This document shows positions 1-12,920 of a stretch of 64,000 nt of DNA, one piece after another; the stretch's first letter is position 1, and every line of letters begins with the position of its first letter. The stretch is taken from the NCBI RefSeq assembly GCF_016801865.2, contig NC_068938.1, forward strand, positions 22,130,873 to 22,194,872, in the 5' to 3' direction. The translations under genes were made by a program, and so were the position numbers. The stretch comes from Culex pipiens pallens (lineage: Eukaryota; Arthropoda; Insecta; Diptera; Culicidae). The notes below the pieces were generated by a model. The model was not told the DNA's origin. It did no database searches and worked only from the letters and a program-made list of their open reading frames with translations.

Positions 1-1573
1 AAAACTTTGGGGAGTTGTTTAGGACCCCAAAAGGAACTGAAAAATTGCTGTGCTCGCTAAATTTGGACAACTTTATTTTTTTCCATACAACCATATTACA
101 CCCTAATGTCCCATATGTAAAAACAGCAAGCTGAGAAAAACGCATTTGAAGTTTGTCCCATACATAAGGCTACGTGTTAAGTTTTCGCGATTTCCTTCTG
201 ATTTCTAGAACAAAGTACTGGATGTTACAGTCCAGACTCGATTATGAAGCCTCGATTATCCGAAGTTTCGATTATCCGAAGTTCGATTATCCGAAGGTTT
301 GTATGGGACTTCGGATAATCGAATCACGAACCAAAAAATGTTTTTTTCGTATATTTTTCATTTTCTTGTTTTTAACATAAAATTTGAGTTCTACAACCCC
401 ATTTTAGTCAAATTTGAGTTGTTGATTGCCAATTAAAAAATATTTTTTTTTCAATATTGCATAACCGCCATTTTGCCCGCTATCTTGGATTTAAAATTTT
501 TAAATCATTTTAGCGGTATTTAGGGGTCGTACCAATGCTCGACAATCATAATTTAGGCATCGAAATTTTTTTTTCTTGATTCGATTATCCGAAGTTTTGA
601 TTATCCGAAGTGAAATTTTTCCGAGGCCTTCGGATAATCGAGTCTGGCCTGTAAGTCGATTGTATGAATTTCATATTATTTTTTTGAATTAATAAAATAT
701 TGCATTATTCAAATTTTAACTACAGGATTTTTTTTAAATTTTTGAATCATGCAGTTTTGGGCCTTTATTAATTTTTTAATTTTGTTTTTAATTAATTTTT
801 CCTTTTAATTTTAATTTTTTTTATTGTGTATTGTTGTTTAAGGTATTTTTTTATTTTCTAATTTTAGAAACTAGCAATTTAGAACTGTAATATTTTTTCT
901 GAATTTCTGAATTTCAAAAATATTAAATTTTAAAGTTGAATTATTTTAGAACTTAGGGGTTATAGAATTTTAGAAATTAGTAATTAACTATTTAGAATAG
1001 CATATCTTCTCCCTTTAATTAAAAATTTTATAATTAAAAAAAATCAAAGAGTCTTAATATTTTGTAATTTAGAAACTTTTAAGTTATATAATTTTTGAAA
1101 TTATCAACTAAAAATTTAAATTCAAAAAAATGTAGAAATATTTTTTAAATTTTTAAAGTTTTAATTTTTTTGAATTTTGTAAACCGAATTGTCAACTTTT
1201 CCGAATTCGAACCTTAAGAAGGGATTTCCCGATTGATTTGGAGTATTGGGCCAACTTGGCCCAAAACAGAAATTTTCTGATATGTTTTAGATGCCAAAAA
1301 ATGCCATAATTTGAGCTATGTCAAAAGTTGGTCAAAATCCATTTGGCAGTATTGCCAATATTTCGATAAAATTAGTAGTCAAAGTAATGTTTTTAACTTA
1401 ATTTCCGAATAAAAAAATAGCAAAACAGTTCAAACAATTTTATTTAAACAGGTTTGGAGTCGCAGTCATTATTTATTATACGGAATACCATAAGGTATAC
1501 TAAGAATGTCCACCCGACATCTTCGTACCTCGGAAGGCACCCCGACAGCCTAAAAAACGCAACAATCACTCAC
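1..1573. other. Part of a downstream Pez intron, AT-rich, no gene
   Basis: This stretch lies 3' of the Pez exon that ends at 1574 and should be intron. Apart from the pogo-like MITE at 228-651 it holds only AT-rich, low-complexity sequence with short homopolymer runs. I see no exon, no RNA gene and no further delimited element. Confidence 0.6.
228..651. mobile_element. pogo-like MITE, copy 1
   Basis: A 424-bp element starts CAGTCCAGACTCGATTAT and ends in a diverged inverted copy, GAGTCTGGCCTG. It is flanked by TA on both sides (226-227 and 652-653). The subterminal sequence repeats the phrase CGATTATCCGAAG several times in both orientations. TA target duplication and a CAGT start suit a Tc1/mariner-pogo (Tigger-like) non-autonomous element. 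Other copies in the window are at 5950-6334, 15365-15748 and 19282-19663. Confidence 0.75.
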
Positions 1574-4500
1574 CAACTTCTCCTTGCTAATATTCGCCGG
1601 CAGCGGCTGCTGCCTCGGCATCCCCGTCGACCACCGGTGCTTAATCTGCCCCTCACTCATCGAACTATTGGCACTTCCTCCCCCTCCACTAGCCGCCGAC
1701 GCCGCCGCCGCAGCCGCAGCCTTATTCTTCCGATCCTTTTCCCGTCCCAACGTGGCACTCTTCTGCTTATCGGCCGAGTTCTTCGACCTCCCGCCGAGAA
1801 TATCCCAGATTTTCCTCCGCTTGGTCTCCTTAACCGAAGAACTCGCCGTCGAGTTGCTCGCGGACGTTGCCGCACTCACGTTGTGACTGGGGTGGGAGCT
1901 GATGCCGGAATCGTTGTGCGTTGAGTTGGCGGAGGCGGCTGGCGCCGCCATCGTCGTTGTGGTCGTCGTTTCGAGGGTGTAGTTGGAGAACGCGGACGCG
2001 TCCAGCACGTTTGCGGCCGAGTGGGACCGGTTGATGGCTTCGATTGGTTGGGTTTGAGGGGTGATTTGGGGAGGTGGTTGGTTCGAGGGGATCGTGAAGG
2101 TTTCGTGGAGGGCGGGGGTTGGTTCTGGGAGTGGGGGTGGGTGGACGTGCTCCGGGATGGGGAATTGGGGTTGTTGGGGTTCCTGGGGTTGGGTGTGGCG
2201 GGTGATGCCGGGGGCGGATTGGACGCTGGAGGTTCGGTTGCGGATTTCACCGAGCGATTCGTTTTCGTTCTTCCAGGGGAGCGGGACGTTTTCGTAGATG
2301 GGTTCGATGGAGCCGTTGATGTGCTGGGCGGATCGGTTGAGGTGAGGTTTGGGGATGATGCCGTTGTGGAACTGGGTTCCGTCCTGGGTGATGAGCAGGT
2401 GTTCGACTTCCCGGGGGACGTAGTAGATGACGTTGGCGGTGGGTTTGGTGGGTTCCACAAAGTTTAGATTCTCGTACGTTCCGTGCGGGACGATGTTTTG
2501 GGAGTGTCGGAGTTGTTGCTGCTGTTGTTGGTGGGTGCCCGGGTAGAACATCTGGTTGTTTTGAGACATTTGCATGAGTTGAGCATTGAGCAGGGAGCGG
2601 TTTGAGACCAGATCGGGACTAGATCCGGACACGTGCGAGCGGTAGCCGAGCAGGGCCCGGTGGGAGGCAAGGTCCGGGGTTGAGGTTGAGCTGAGGCGGT
2701 TCGCCGGGTAGGGCGGGGGTGGTTTGACCAGTCGCATCATCTTGAAGCGATGCGTTAGGCCGTAGTCGGAAGCGTCCGAGTAGTGCGGACCGATCATGTG
2801 CGTCGTCGTGTGGTGCGTTACGTCCGGGTACGGCTGCTGGTGGATCGTGGGTTGGTGCTGGATGGGTTGGTTGAAGTAGGACACGTCCGGTTGACTGCCG
2901 GTTATGTTGTACTCCAAGTGTCCGGGGTCTTGAGCTAGCATTTGGGAGGCGGACAGGTGGAGCAGGTTCCCGTTGCTTAACCGGACGTCGTTGGTGCTGT
3001 TGCGGTACTTTTGCTGGATGGCAGTTTCGTAGTCCGGAGCGGGTCGATACGTTGGGAGTAACGCTTTCAGTCGCTCCCGGTCTTGGCTGACGTTGTTGTT
3101 GCTCAAGTCTAGACAGGACGAACTTTGGGCACGGTTGATGAGCGAGGCGTTCGAACCGGCCGGGTTGATGGCCCAGTTCGAGCCGTGATTCGAATACTCC
3201 AATGGCACCGAAGATGACGAGTTCAGGTTGATGTCCAGCGTTGAGGCCTGCAGCGAAGACCGCGACTGGATGACGTTGGCGTTGACGTTCGCCAGACTGT
3301 TGTTGTTCAGATTGTTGACGCTGCCAATGTTGGTCGTCCCCGGCGAGGGTTGCGTCTCCACCATCATCGAAGGCCCGGCGTTGTTCCACACGCTCGAGTG
3401 GCTCGCCAACTCATTGTTGCTCTGCCAGTTGGCCGAACCCATGATGTGACCCATCGCCGAAGCCGATATCTGGTACTGACTCTCACTCAACAAATCATCC
3501 CGACTGTCGTTCAAATTCTCGTGCTGAAACAGGTTCAAATTCAGCTGACTCGCCTGCGTCTGATTCTTCTCAAACCGCGCAAAGAACCTGTGCTGCAGCG
3601 CACACAACCTCCAAATGTACGACCCCGTCGTCGAGTCCGACACCGTAAACCGCACATTCTCGTTCGCGTCCGAACACTCAATGTTAAAGTACTTCTTATG
3701 ATTCAGTACGTTCTTAATATCCCGCCACGGGTAAAACTTGTTACTCTCACTCGCCACAATGATCCCCGACACCGAGATCCCCAACGTAACATCCGCCCCG
3801 TTCTCATCCTTGGCCGCAAACGTCTCCTGCCCGTACCCATCCAGCTGTTGACACGCCGAAATGTACAAACTCTCCGCCGCCCCCTGCGTCACATTGTGCA
3901 ACTCATAAGCCTGATGAATGACCTCCTCCGTCAACCGCTCCAACAAATTAGCCATTATCATCTCCTGCGGAAACGACAGCAGCGTCTTCAGGTAATCCAC
4001 CGTATGCCGATCCTGATGGTTCCCGTACTCCGCCTGCCTACTGTAATTCGCCAAAATCACCGCCTGCTTCGGATCACAATTAATCCGCCCCTCCACCACA
4101 TCATGCTTCAACTGCAAAAAGTAGTAATTCCGCGTCCCCTCGTCACTAATCAAACTGACCCCCGACAGCACATAATACATCACCCTCAAATACAACACCT
4201 TCACATTCGCGGAAAACTTCTCCAACTGCCGGCTAATCGGCCGATCCAAATCCACCCATCGCATCTCCCCGCTCGACCCGCCCTTCACCTCGTACCGCAG
4301 CCCGAAAAACTCCGGCTGCCCAATCGAAATCCGCTGGCACACATTCTCCAAACACTCCTGCCCGGTACTCTCCGAGCTCAGCGTGCAGTCTATTTTGGTG
4401 GAAGAATCTGAAAACAGAAAAAAAACAAAGAAAACATTGATAAGACCGCTTATAAAATTTTCGCGCGCAAAACTTTTATTATTATATTATAACGTGATAC

Positions 4501-7500
4501 AATATAGATAAAATTCCTCGGGGATTTAATTACGCTGCGCGAGGTGACTATTTGCACTTGCGCAGCGAAGCTGTGATTGATGAAGATGAAATTGCGTATA
4601 CGGCGAACAACACGCGTGGTTGAGGTTGACTGGGTGGGACTGGGCTGATAACGCGCCAATTGCTAGTAGATAGCACCTGGTGGTGAGCATTCTGGTTTCT
4701 AATCTAGTTGGCCACCAAGCGTCATCAGCTGATTGGTGATCATCTTCGATATTTGTGTTCAGCAGTTGTGCTGATAACACTGATAACTGATGTGATTGCT
4801 AATCTATGGAATGTTGCCTTTTTCTATAAAAGAAGCTAAGATTAGAACAACGCACCCCTATTTTTTCTACCATAGCACATATCAAACCTGTTTTGATATA
4901 GTGAGAGAATTGTGAATCAATATGATTTCTGTTATAATAGCCCTGCAGAACCCTTTTAATATTTTCAAAATAGATTATATTTTTATAATTTGGTGAAAAA
5001 ACTTCAGATTTACTGCCGAATTATCACTGTTTTGGTTTCTACGGAAAACGTAATCGACGTAACACCTTATAATGTGGCTTGCAGTTTCGTCAACAGATCC
5101 TCAGGCGTGTATCGTTCTTTTTGCGACAAGACTCCGCCTTTAGGGTCTCCTAAGTGTGAAGGTATGGCTCGGGGAGAGGGCACCGAATACCTATATTAAC
5201 ACTTAGAATTTTTGCGTCTGCCTCAGGATTCGAACCGGCGACCTCTGAATTGTGAGTCCAGTGCGCGGTCCGATTGATCCACACAGTTTTCTACGTAGAA
5301 ACATGAATGCAAGTTAAAAGGCTTCTCAGTTAAAACTGAAATGTGTGGTTGTTTCAACATTCATGTTTAAACTCAACCCATTTCAACGAATCATGTTTGC
5401 GGTTAACTTTACGCAGTGGGCTTGGCCGCTTCAAAATGTGTGTTGTTTAAACGCTTTAAGATGACCACTGCAATTGACAAGAAGAATGCTAGGTGTTGGC
5501 AAACCAAAGACTTTCTCGAATATACCTTCAAAAGATTTTCCAGTCCAGTCCAGTCTTTATTATCCGAAGTTTCGACTATTTTTAATGAACTTTAAAAAAG
5601 GTTACTTAATCCTCTTTGAGGTGATTCAAGCCTTCTTTATATTTATGTGGTATTATTTTTCCAAGCAAAATCATGTTAAAAGTCCTATAAAAAATGCAAA
5701 AAATAAAATGTTGATACGCTGATGTGTGTTGTAGAATTAGTAAAGATACTGAAAATATCAAGCAACATTTTAAGAGGCATCAAAAATCCCTTTCTATGCA
5801 CAAATTTATGAAAGTATCAATATTGCTCCAGCTGTCAATAATTTTTCAGTCCCTTCAGGAAGCATGCTTTGCTTTTTCGTTCTATAATTTGATACTTCCC
5901 GCTCTCTACGGGCCCTTCAATATCGACACAGAGAGAGTCCACTGTACTACAGTCCAGACTCGATTATCCGAAGGCCTCGGAAAAATCCACTTCGGAAAAT
6001 CGAAATTTCGGATAATCGAATCACGAAAAAATAATTTTTTGTTAATTTATTTTTGATTGTTGATTTTGAGTATGACCCATAAATTTCTCTAACGTGAATT
6101 TTAAAATCTAAAATAGAGGCTAAAATGGCGATGATGAAAAATTTAAAAAAAGTATTTTGTAATTTAAAAGGCAATTAACTATTTAAATATGACTAAAATT
6201 AGGTCGCAGAATTCAAATTTTATGTTAAATGTAAGAAAATAAAAAAAAACCAAAAAAAAAGTTCATGATTCCATTATCCGAAGTCCCATACAAACCTTTG
6301 GATAAGCGAACTTCGGATAATCAAGTCTGGACTGTACTTCAAAAATTATTAGTTTGGCCTATACAATAATTACTAATAAGAAAAAATCTTTAAAAAACTT
6401 GAGAATCAATTTTAAACTATTAATAATTCGTTTCATATCCTTTTTTTCACAAAAAATAAAAAAAATGCCGCCAGAGATTGGAAAATCGTAAAACCCTTGA
6501 AACCGTTTTTTCATAAATGCTTAAATATTTAAAGCCAACATTTGAGCCACGGAGGAGTATGAGACAATTTTTTTCTAGAGGAGCTTATTTTTTAAACCGG
6601 GGTGACTGATAGGCTTAAGATTTTTTTGCCAAACGAAAAATAAAAATAAAATGGAAACGCAATGGAGCAATTCTCTACTAAATTCTGGAAATGAATTTTA
6701 TTTGTATTTTATTATTTGGCTCAAACTTTGTGGGGGCCTTCCCTATGACCAAATAAGCTATTTTGCGTCATTGGTTCACCCATACAAGTTTCCATACAAT
6801 TTTGGCTGCTGTCCATACAAAAATGGTATGTAAATATTCAAACAACTGTAACTTTTGAGTGAATTTTCTGATCAATTTTGTGTCTTCGGCAAAGTTGTAG
6901 GTATTGTTGAGGACTTTTGAGAAAAAAATAGGTACACGGAAAAAAAATTTTGCAGATTTTTCAATCAACTTTTTTTTCACTGAAACTCAATTTCCCAAAA
7001 TACGTATTTTTTGATTTTCGAGATTTTTTGATATGTTTTAGGGGACAAAAATCCGCAACTTTTGAGCCATAGAGAAACATGGTCAAAAAATGAAAAATAA
7101 TGATTTTTGGAAAAAATCGAAGTTTCATGCAAAAACAAATTTGACATTATTTTTTAATGCAAAATTGAATTTGCAATCGAAAAGTACTTTACAGATTTTT
7201 TGATAAAGGGCTCCGTTTTCAAGATAAAGCCACCAAAAGTTCGATTTTAGCGAAATTTTTGCAGTTTTTCGATTTTTAAAAATAGTGACCATGAGTGACC
7301 ATCTCTAAAAATATGTTTTTTTTGAAAAGTTCAGAAAATTTGCTATAAAATTGTCTAAGAGACATTGAAGATTGGACCTCGGGTTGCTGAGATAGAGCCG
7401 CTTTAAGAAAGAGAAACACAAAAATTGAAGTTTTCTAAATCTCACCAAAACAACCCACCATTTTCTAATGACATGAAACATTCGTAAAAATTTCCGATCT

Positions 7501-10500
7501 CTTCGAAAAAAATATTTTGATTTTTTTTAAGTCAAGATTAGCATTTTAAAAGGGCCAAACATTCAATATTACGCCCATTTAAAATGCTAGTCTTGATCTA
7601 AAAAGTTTCAAAATATTTTTTTCAAAAAGATCTGAAAATTTCACAAATGTTTCATGTATTAACATTGAAAATCGGACCATTAGTTGCTGAGATATCGTCA
7701 TTAGAAAATGGTGGGTTGTTTTGGTGAGATTTAGAAAACTTCAATTTTCGTGTTTCTTTTTCTTAAAGCGGCTCTATCTCAGCAACCCGAGGTCCAATCT
7801 TCAATGTCTCTTAGACATTTTTATAGCAAATTTTCTGAACTTTTCAAAAAAAAATATTTTTAGAGATGGTCACTCATGGTCACTATTTTTAAAAATCTAA
7901 AAACTGCAAAAAATTCGCTAAAATCGAACTTTTGGTGGCTTTATCTTGAAAACGGAGCCCTTTATCAAAAAATCTGTAAAGTACTTTTCGATTGCAAATT
8001 CAATTTTGCATTAAAAAATAATGTCAAATTTGTTTTTGCATGAAACTTCGATTTTTTCCAAAAATCATTATTTTTCAAAAATTCATAACTCGGCGGCAGA
8101 TTTTTTGACCATGTTTCTCTATGGCTCAAAAGTTGCGGATTTTTGTCCCCTAAAACATATCAAAAAATCTCGAAAATCAAAAAATACGTATTTTGGGAAA
8201 TTTTGTTTTAGTAAAAAAAAAAGTTGATTAAAAAATCTGCAAATTTTTTTTCCGTGTACCTATTTTTTCTTAAAAGTCCTTAACAATACCTACAACTTTG
8301 CCGAAGACACCAAATTGATCAGAAAATTCACTCAAAAGTTACAGTTGTTTGAATATTTACATACCATTTTTGTATGGACAGCAGCCAAAGTTGTATGGAG
8401 ACTTGTATGGGTGAACCAATGACGCAAAATAGCTTATTTGGTCATAGGGAAGGCCCCCACAAAGTTTGAGCCAAATCAAAAATACAAAAAATAAAAATAG
8501 TCGAAATCGGCCGATTTCGTAGATAGTTGCTCAGCATACACACTTAGGTACACGGAAAAAAAGTTTTAGCAATTTTTTTATTGATTTTTTTTCACAAGAC
8601 TCAATTTCCCAAAATTCGTACTTTTGAGCCATGTGGTAAAAAATTGAGCCAGTTTCACTTATTTTTTATGTAAAATTTAATTTACAATCGAAAAGTACAT
8701 TACAGATTTGTTGATAAAGAGCTCGTTTTTTTTAATATTGCCTCCTTATGTTTGATTTCTGCGAAATATTTGCAGTTCGACGGCAACAGTTCAAAAGGCA
8801 TCATGTACATTTTGACACTTTTTGGGTTATTGCATAATCTGAATGTACTCCTAATAAGCTACCTCTCCACCAAAATTGAGCAAAAGTTACTTCAGTAAAG
8901 TCAGTTTAATAATGATTTTAAATAAAGTCGAGTTTTTCGATTTTTAAAAATAGTGACCATAAGATTTTGAAAAATTCAGAAAATTCTGAAAATATTGGTC
9001 CGATTTTTAATTTAAAAAAATGAACCATTCGTGAAATTTTCCGATCTTATCGAAAACAATAAATTGAAAAAAAAATAACCAAGACTAACATTTCAAAGGG
9101 CGTAATATTGATTGTTTGTATCTTAGCAACAAGTGGTACAATCTTTAATGTCTCTAAGACAATTTTAATGCAAATTTTCTGAATTAAAAAAAAAACTCGG
9201 CGGCTTAATTTTTTTTATTATATATCTCAATGGCTAGAAAGTTGCGTGTTTTTATCCCTTAAAACATATCAAAAAAATCTCCAAAATAAAAAATACGAAT
9301 TTTGGAGAATTGAGTTATTGTGTAAAAAAAATAGTTAAAAAGGAAAACACCAAATTAATCAAAAAACTTATTCAACAACTTCTTTAGTCATAGCGAAGGC
9401 CCCACAAAGTTTGAGCCAAATAAAAAAATACAAAAAATAAAAATGGTCGAAATCGGCCGATTTTGTAGACAATTACTCACGTGATAATTCTTTGCAAAAA
9501 AAAAAAAAGATTTCCTGCGATTTGTCCTAGCACATGATTGTTACCATCCATAAACCACGCGGACACTTTTTTGAGAATCTGTTACTACAGCTTTTGGGAC
9601 ACTCGGAATCACTCAGAATAAAAAAACATTCTAACTAGTAGCAATAAATAGCAAACATAGCTATTGGGATAAGAATCGTCGCAACAATAGCTCTATTTTC
9701 GATCGACAGAACCAAATCCTCAATATATATACTGTTTTCGAATAAAAGTTGTTTTCAAAAGCGACATAAAATTTCGAAATATATTTGCATGGTCCAAATT
9801 TCATAAATTATGCCAGCCACGGGTCTCATTCATTCACAAATGTTTGCAGACTCGCTCGAACCGGTCTCAGGTCTCATTATTTCCCATCGGTCAATGTCAT
9901 CGATACACCATAAATAACCCTTTGGTCTCTCTGTTCCGTTCCCCCTGCCCAACCAGTCAGTCAGTCACACCTCTTTTTCACGGATCACTTACTCAAAGGT
10001 ATCACCGTTAACTGCAACATATTGGCATCGGCTTTGGTTCTGGCTGGTATTGCATTTGCTGCCGTTGCTGCTACTGCTGCAAGTGCACACCTTCAACACT
10101 ATCCGACATAAAAACAAAAATCACAATGAAATTTCCACTCCAATGCCCATCCCCAACACTTGCACTTTGCGTTTCATTCATAAATGCGGATCCATTGCGA
10201 GTGAACTAAATATTTGTTGTTTTTTTCTTTGGTTTCAAACTTGCTGAAAGAATCCACCCCCAACTTGAAACAAGTTGGTCTTGGTAAATTTTTGGGTGGC
10301 TTACAAACCGCCCTTACAAATTCACTTAAATCGCACAAATTCCACTGGTGGTTTCAACCTTTTGTGCGATAAATTCCGCGCGTGCGTTACAAACTTTGCG
10401 GCGAACCGAACCGAACTGGCAGACAGACTAAACTGTTGCGACTTGCCAAGTTGCTTTGGTCAGTATTAGAAGAGACAATTCCAACAGGCAAACGCAAACC

Positions 10501-12854
10501 AAACGGAATTCTTATCAGTCTCGGGGGGCTGTGATTAGTGGGGTTCCAAACACACACCAATTCGAAATAGAACTGAAAAAAAAACGAGTGTGTTGACCAC
10601 CGACGCGACAGTCTCGAATGCGAAAACTGAATGAGTATTGAGTGGGTGGGTGGATGATGACTAACCACCATGTAAGGGCAGTTACTGGAGGTCTCCCCCC
10701 TGCTCTGAGTGGAATACCTGGCAAAGGTAAAACAGCACACACTTTTAATATTGATGGTGCCGACTGGAAGCGGCGGGCAGCAATCACGATGGCACGATGA
10801 CGACAACTTTGGCAGAGTTGCGCTGGACAAAGGGTTTGTTTTCGGGAGGAAATGGGTCACAATTTGATCAAACAGAAGTTTCAAAAAACTCAATTAAAAT
10901 TGTGAGGCCTTCTTCGTGCATTTGAAACAAAAAGTATCTCAAATTGTCTAAGATCATAATATTGCAAAATATGTAAGAAACCATGTCCATATTTAAAAAG
11001 CCCATTAAACAGTTTTTTTTTGTTTTTGTCTTTGCTTCAACTACTTGGGACACTTCCCGTCTTCCATATCCCCTATCCTTGTCTCCTGGTCCTAGTGTGG
11101 TGTGAGTTAAATTTATTTGAGCATAAACAATGAAAAAATATGTCCCCATTTCATTATTCTTTCATTTTTTTTAATGGATTATATTTATGAATATGCCATG
11201 ACGATTACGCAATCGTTTAAAAATTATTAATTTTAAAACCATAAATTTTCTGAATATTCGGTCAAAACAAATTATAAGTCTAGTTTTTGTTATGGATGGT
11301 CCCATAGGTATTTTATTATTTAATTTTTTTAATTTAATTGTGGTTTTATTAGAATTTAACAGTTCTGCTCCAGGATGTTACATTTGCAATTCAGAGATTT
11401 GAAGAACCTTTCAACTGAGATCAATTCATAAGCCTTTGCAGGAAGGATACATATTTCTACGTTTAGATTTTGCTAACTGGGTGTTCTTTTAGGGAAAATA
11501 AGTTTTGAGAAAAAACCCTAGATCTAAATTTTATTATTTATCGTATTTTTACCATTTTTTTCAAATATTTACAGAGTTTAATGGATTTCATGCATTTTTT
11601 ATATAACATAAGCATTTATTTCATGTATATAGAAAACCCATAAAAGTTATTCCCGAGACTAATATTTAAATTAAAGTTAAATTTTTATTTTGTCTGGATT
11701 CAGCATTCACTTTCATCAACGTTTGATCGATGGAAACAAATTGTTTAGCTTTATGTTTCTTTTATACAATTTTTTAAGTCTCCTTAATTGCCTTTCAATT
11801 ATCTTTTTCCTGATAGTATTAAGTCTTTTATGCAACCTTCAATATGTAACTTTTCTTGTTTGTTTTTTTTTAAATATATTTTCAGTCATTAACGTTTTCC
11901 ATTATTTGCTATAAAATACATCGAGAACGGAAATTCTAATCGATTTAGTGTCTTCACCAAACTTGTAGATATTGCTTAGGACTTCTTACAAAAAATTGCC
12001 ACACCATTAAATTTACATATTTTATGAATTGGATTTTTCACAGTCGATATAAACTCGATCTCGACCCAAAATCGTCACTGGGAAGTTGGTCAAGATTCAT
12101 TTGGCAGTGTTGCCAATTTTTCGAAAAAATAAAAAAAATATGATTTTTTGTTGATAACCTAACTTATTTAACCTTGAAAAATCATGACCAAGCTTGATCA
12201 ACTCAAAAAAAAAAAAACTCAGAAAAATTACTAAATTTCCAATAAATTTGCTTCAAAAATATTGAAGATTATATCAACGGTTGCTGAGATACAGCATCTG
12301 AAAGAAAAACAATCAGAAAAATGTTTTTTTTTTCATATTTTTTAAAAGAATTTTTAAGAGACGATAATTCAGCAAATATGCTTCCGATTTTCAATGTAAA
12401 AAAATAAATAACTGTAAAATTTTAAAATCTTTCGAATAAAAACATTTTTAAAATTTTCAATTCAAATCAAATATTTGATATGATCGAAAATCAATGTTTT
12501 TGGGCCTTTTCATTATTTGTATTCGAGAGATCGGAAAATGTTACGATACTTCTATATTTTGACATCGAAAATCGGATGCAAATTTGTCACTGAAAAACGC
12601 TATTTTGGTGATGCAAAGAAAATCTAGTTTTCTTGTGTTATTTTCTATCGGAGGCTGTATCTCAGCATATATTGGTCCAATATTCAATATATTTGAAAGA
12701 ATAAGAAATTTTCTGATTTCTTCGGAGAAAAATATTTTCAGAGATGGTAAACTTAATCATGACTTTTACAGGTGAAAAATGTCACATTATCAACAAAAAT
12801 AAATTGTTAATGGATTGAACTCGTATTTTTCTTAAAATAAAGTCCATTTTTTCC

Positions 12855-12920
<66 letters not shown>

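Noticed and set aside
1454..3449. Long open frames antisense to or out of frame with the Pez exon
   Set aside because: They are shadows caused by the less AT-rich, Gln/Ser/Pro-rich coding sequence; only the minus frame has the FERM homology and proper splice ends.
10387..10893. 168-codon minus-strand open frame
   Set aside because: No conserved motif, overlapping competing frames and no splice-site support; likely chance in less AT-rich intron DNA.
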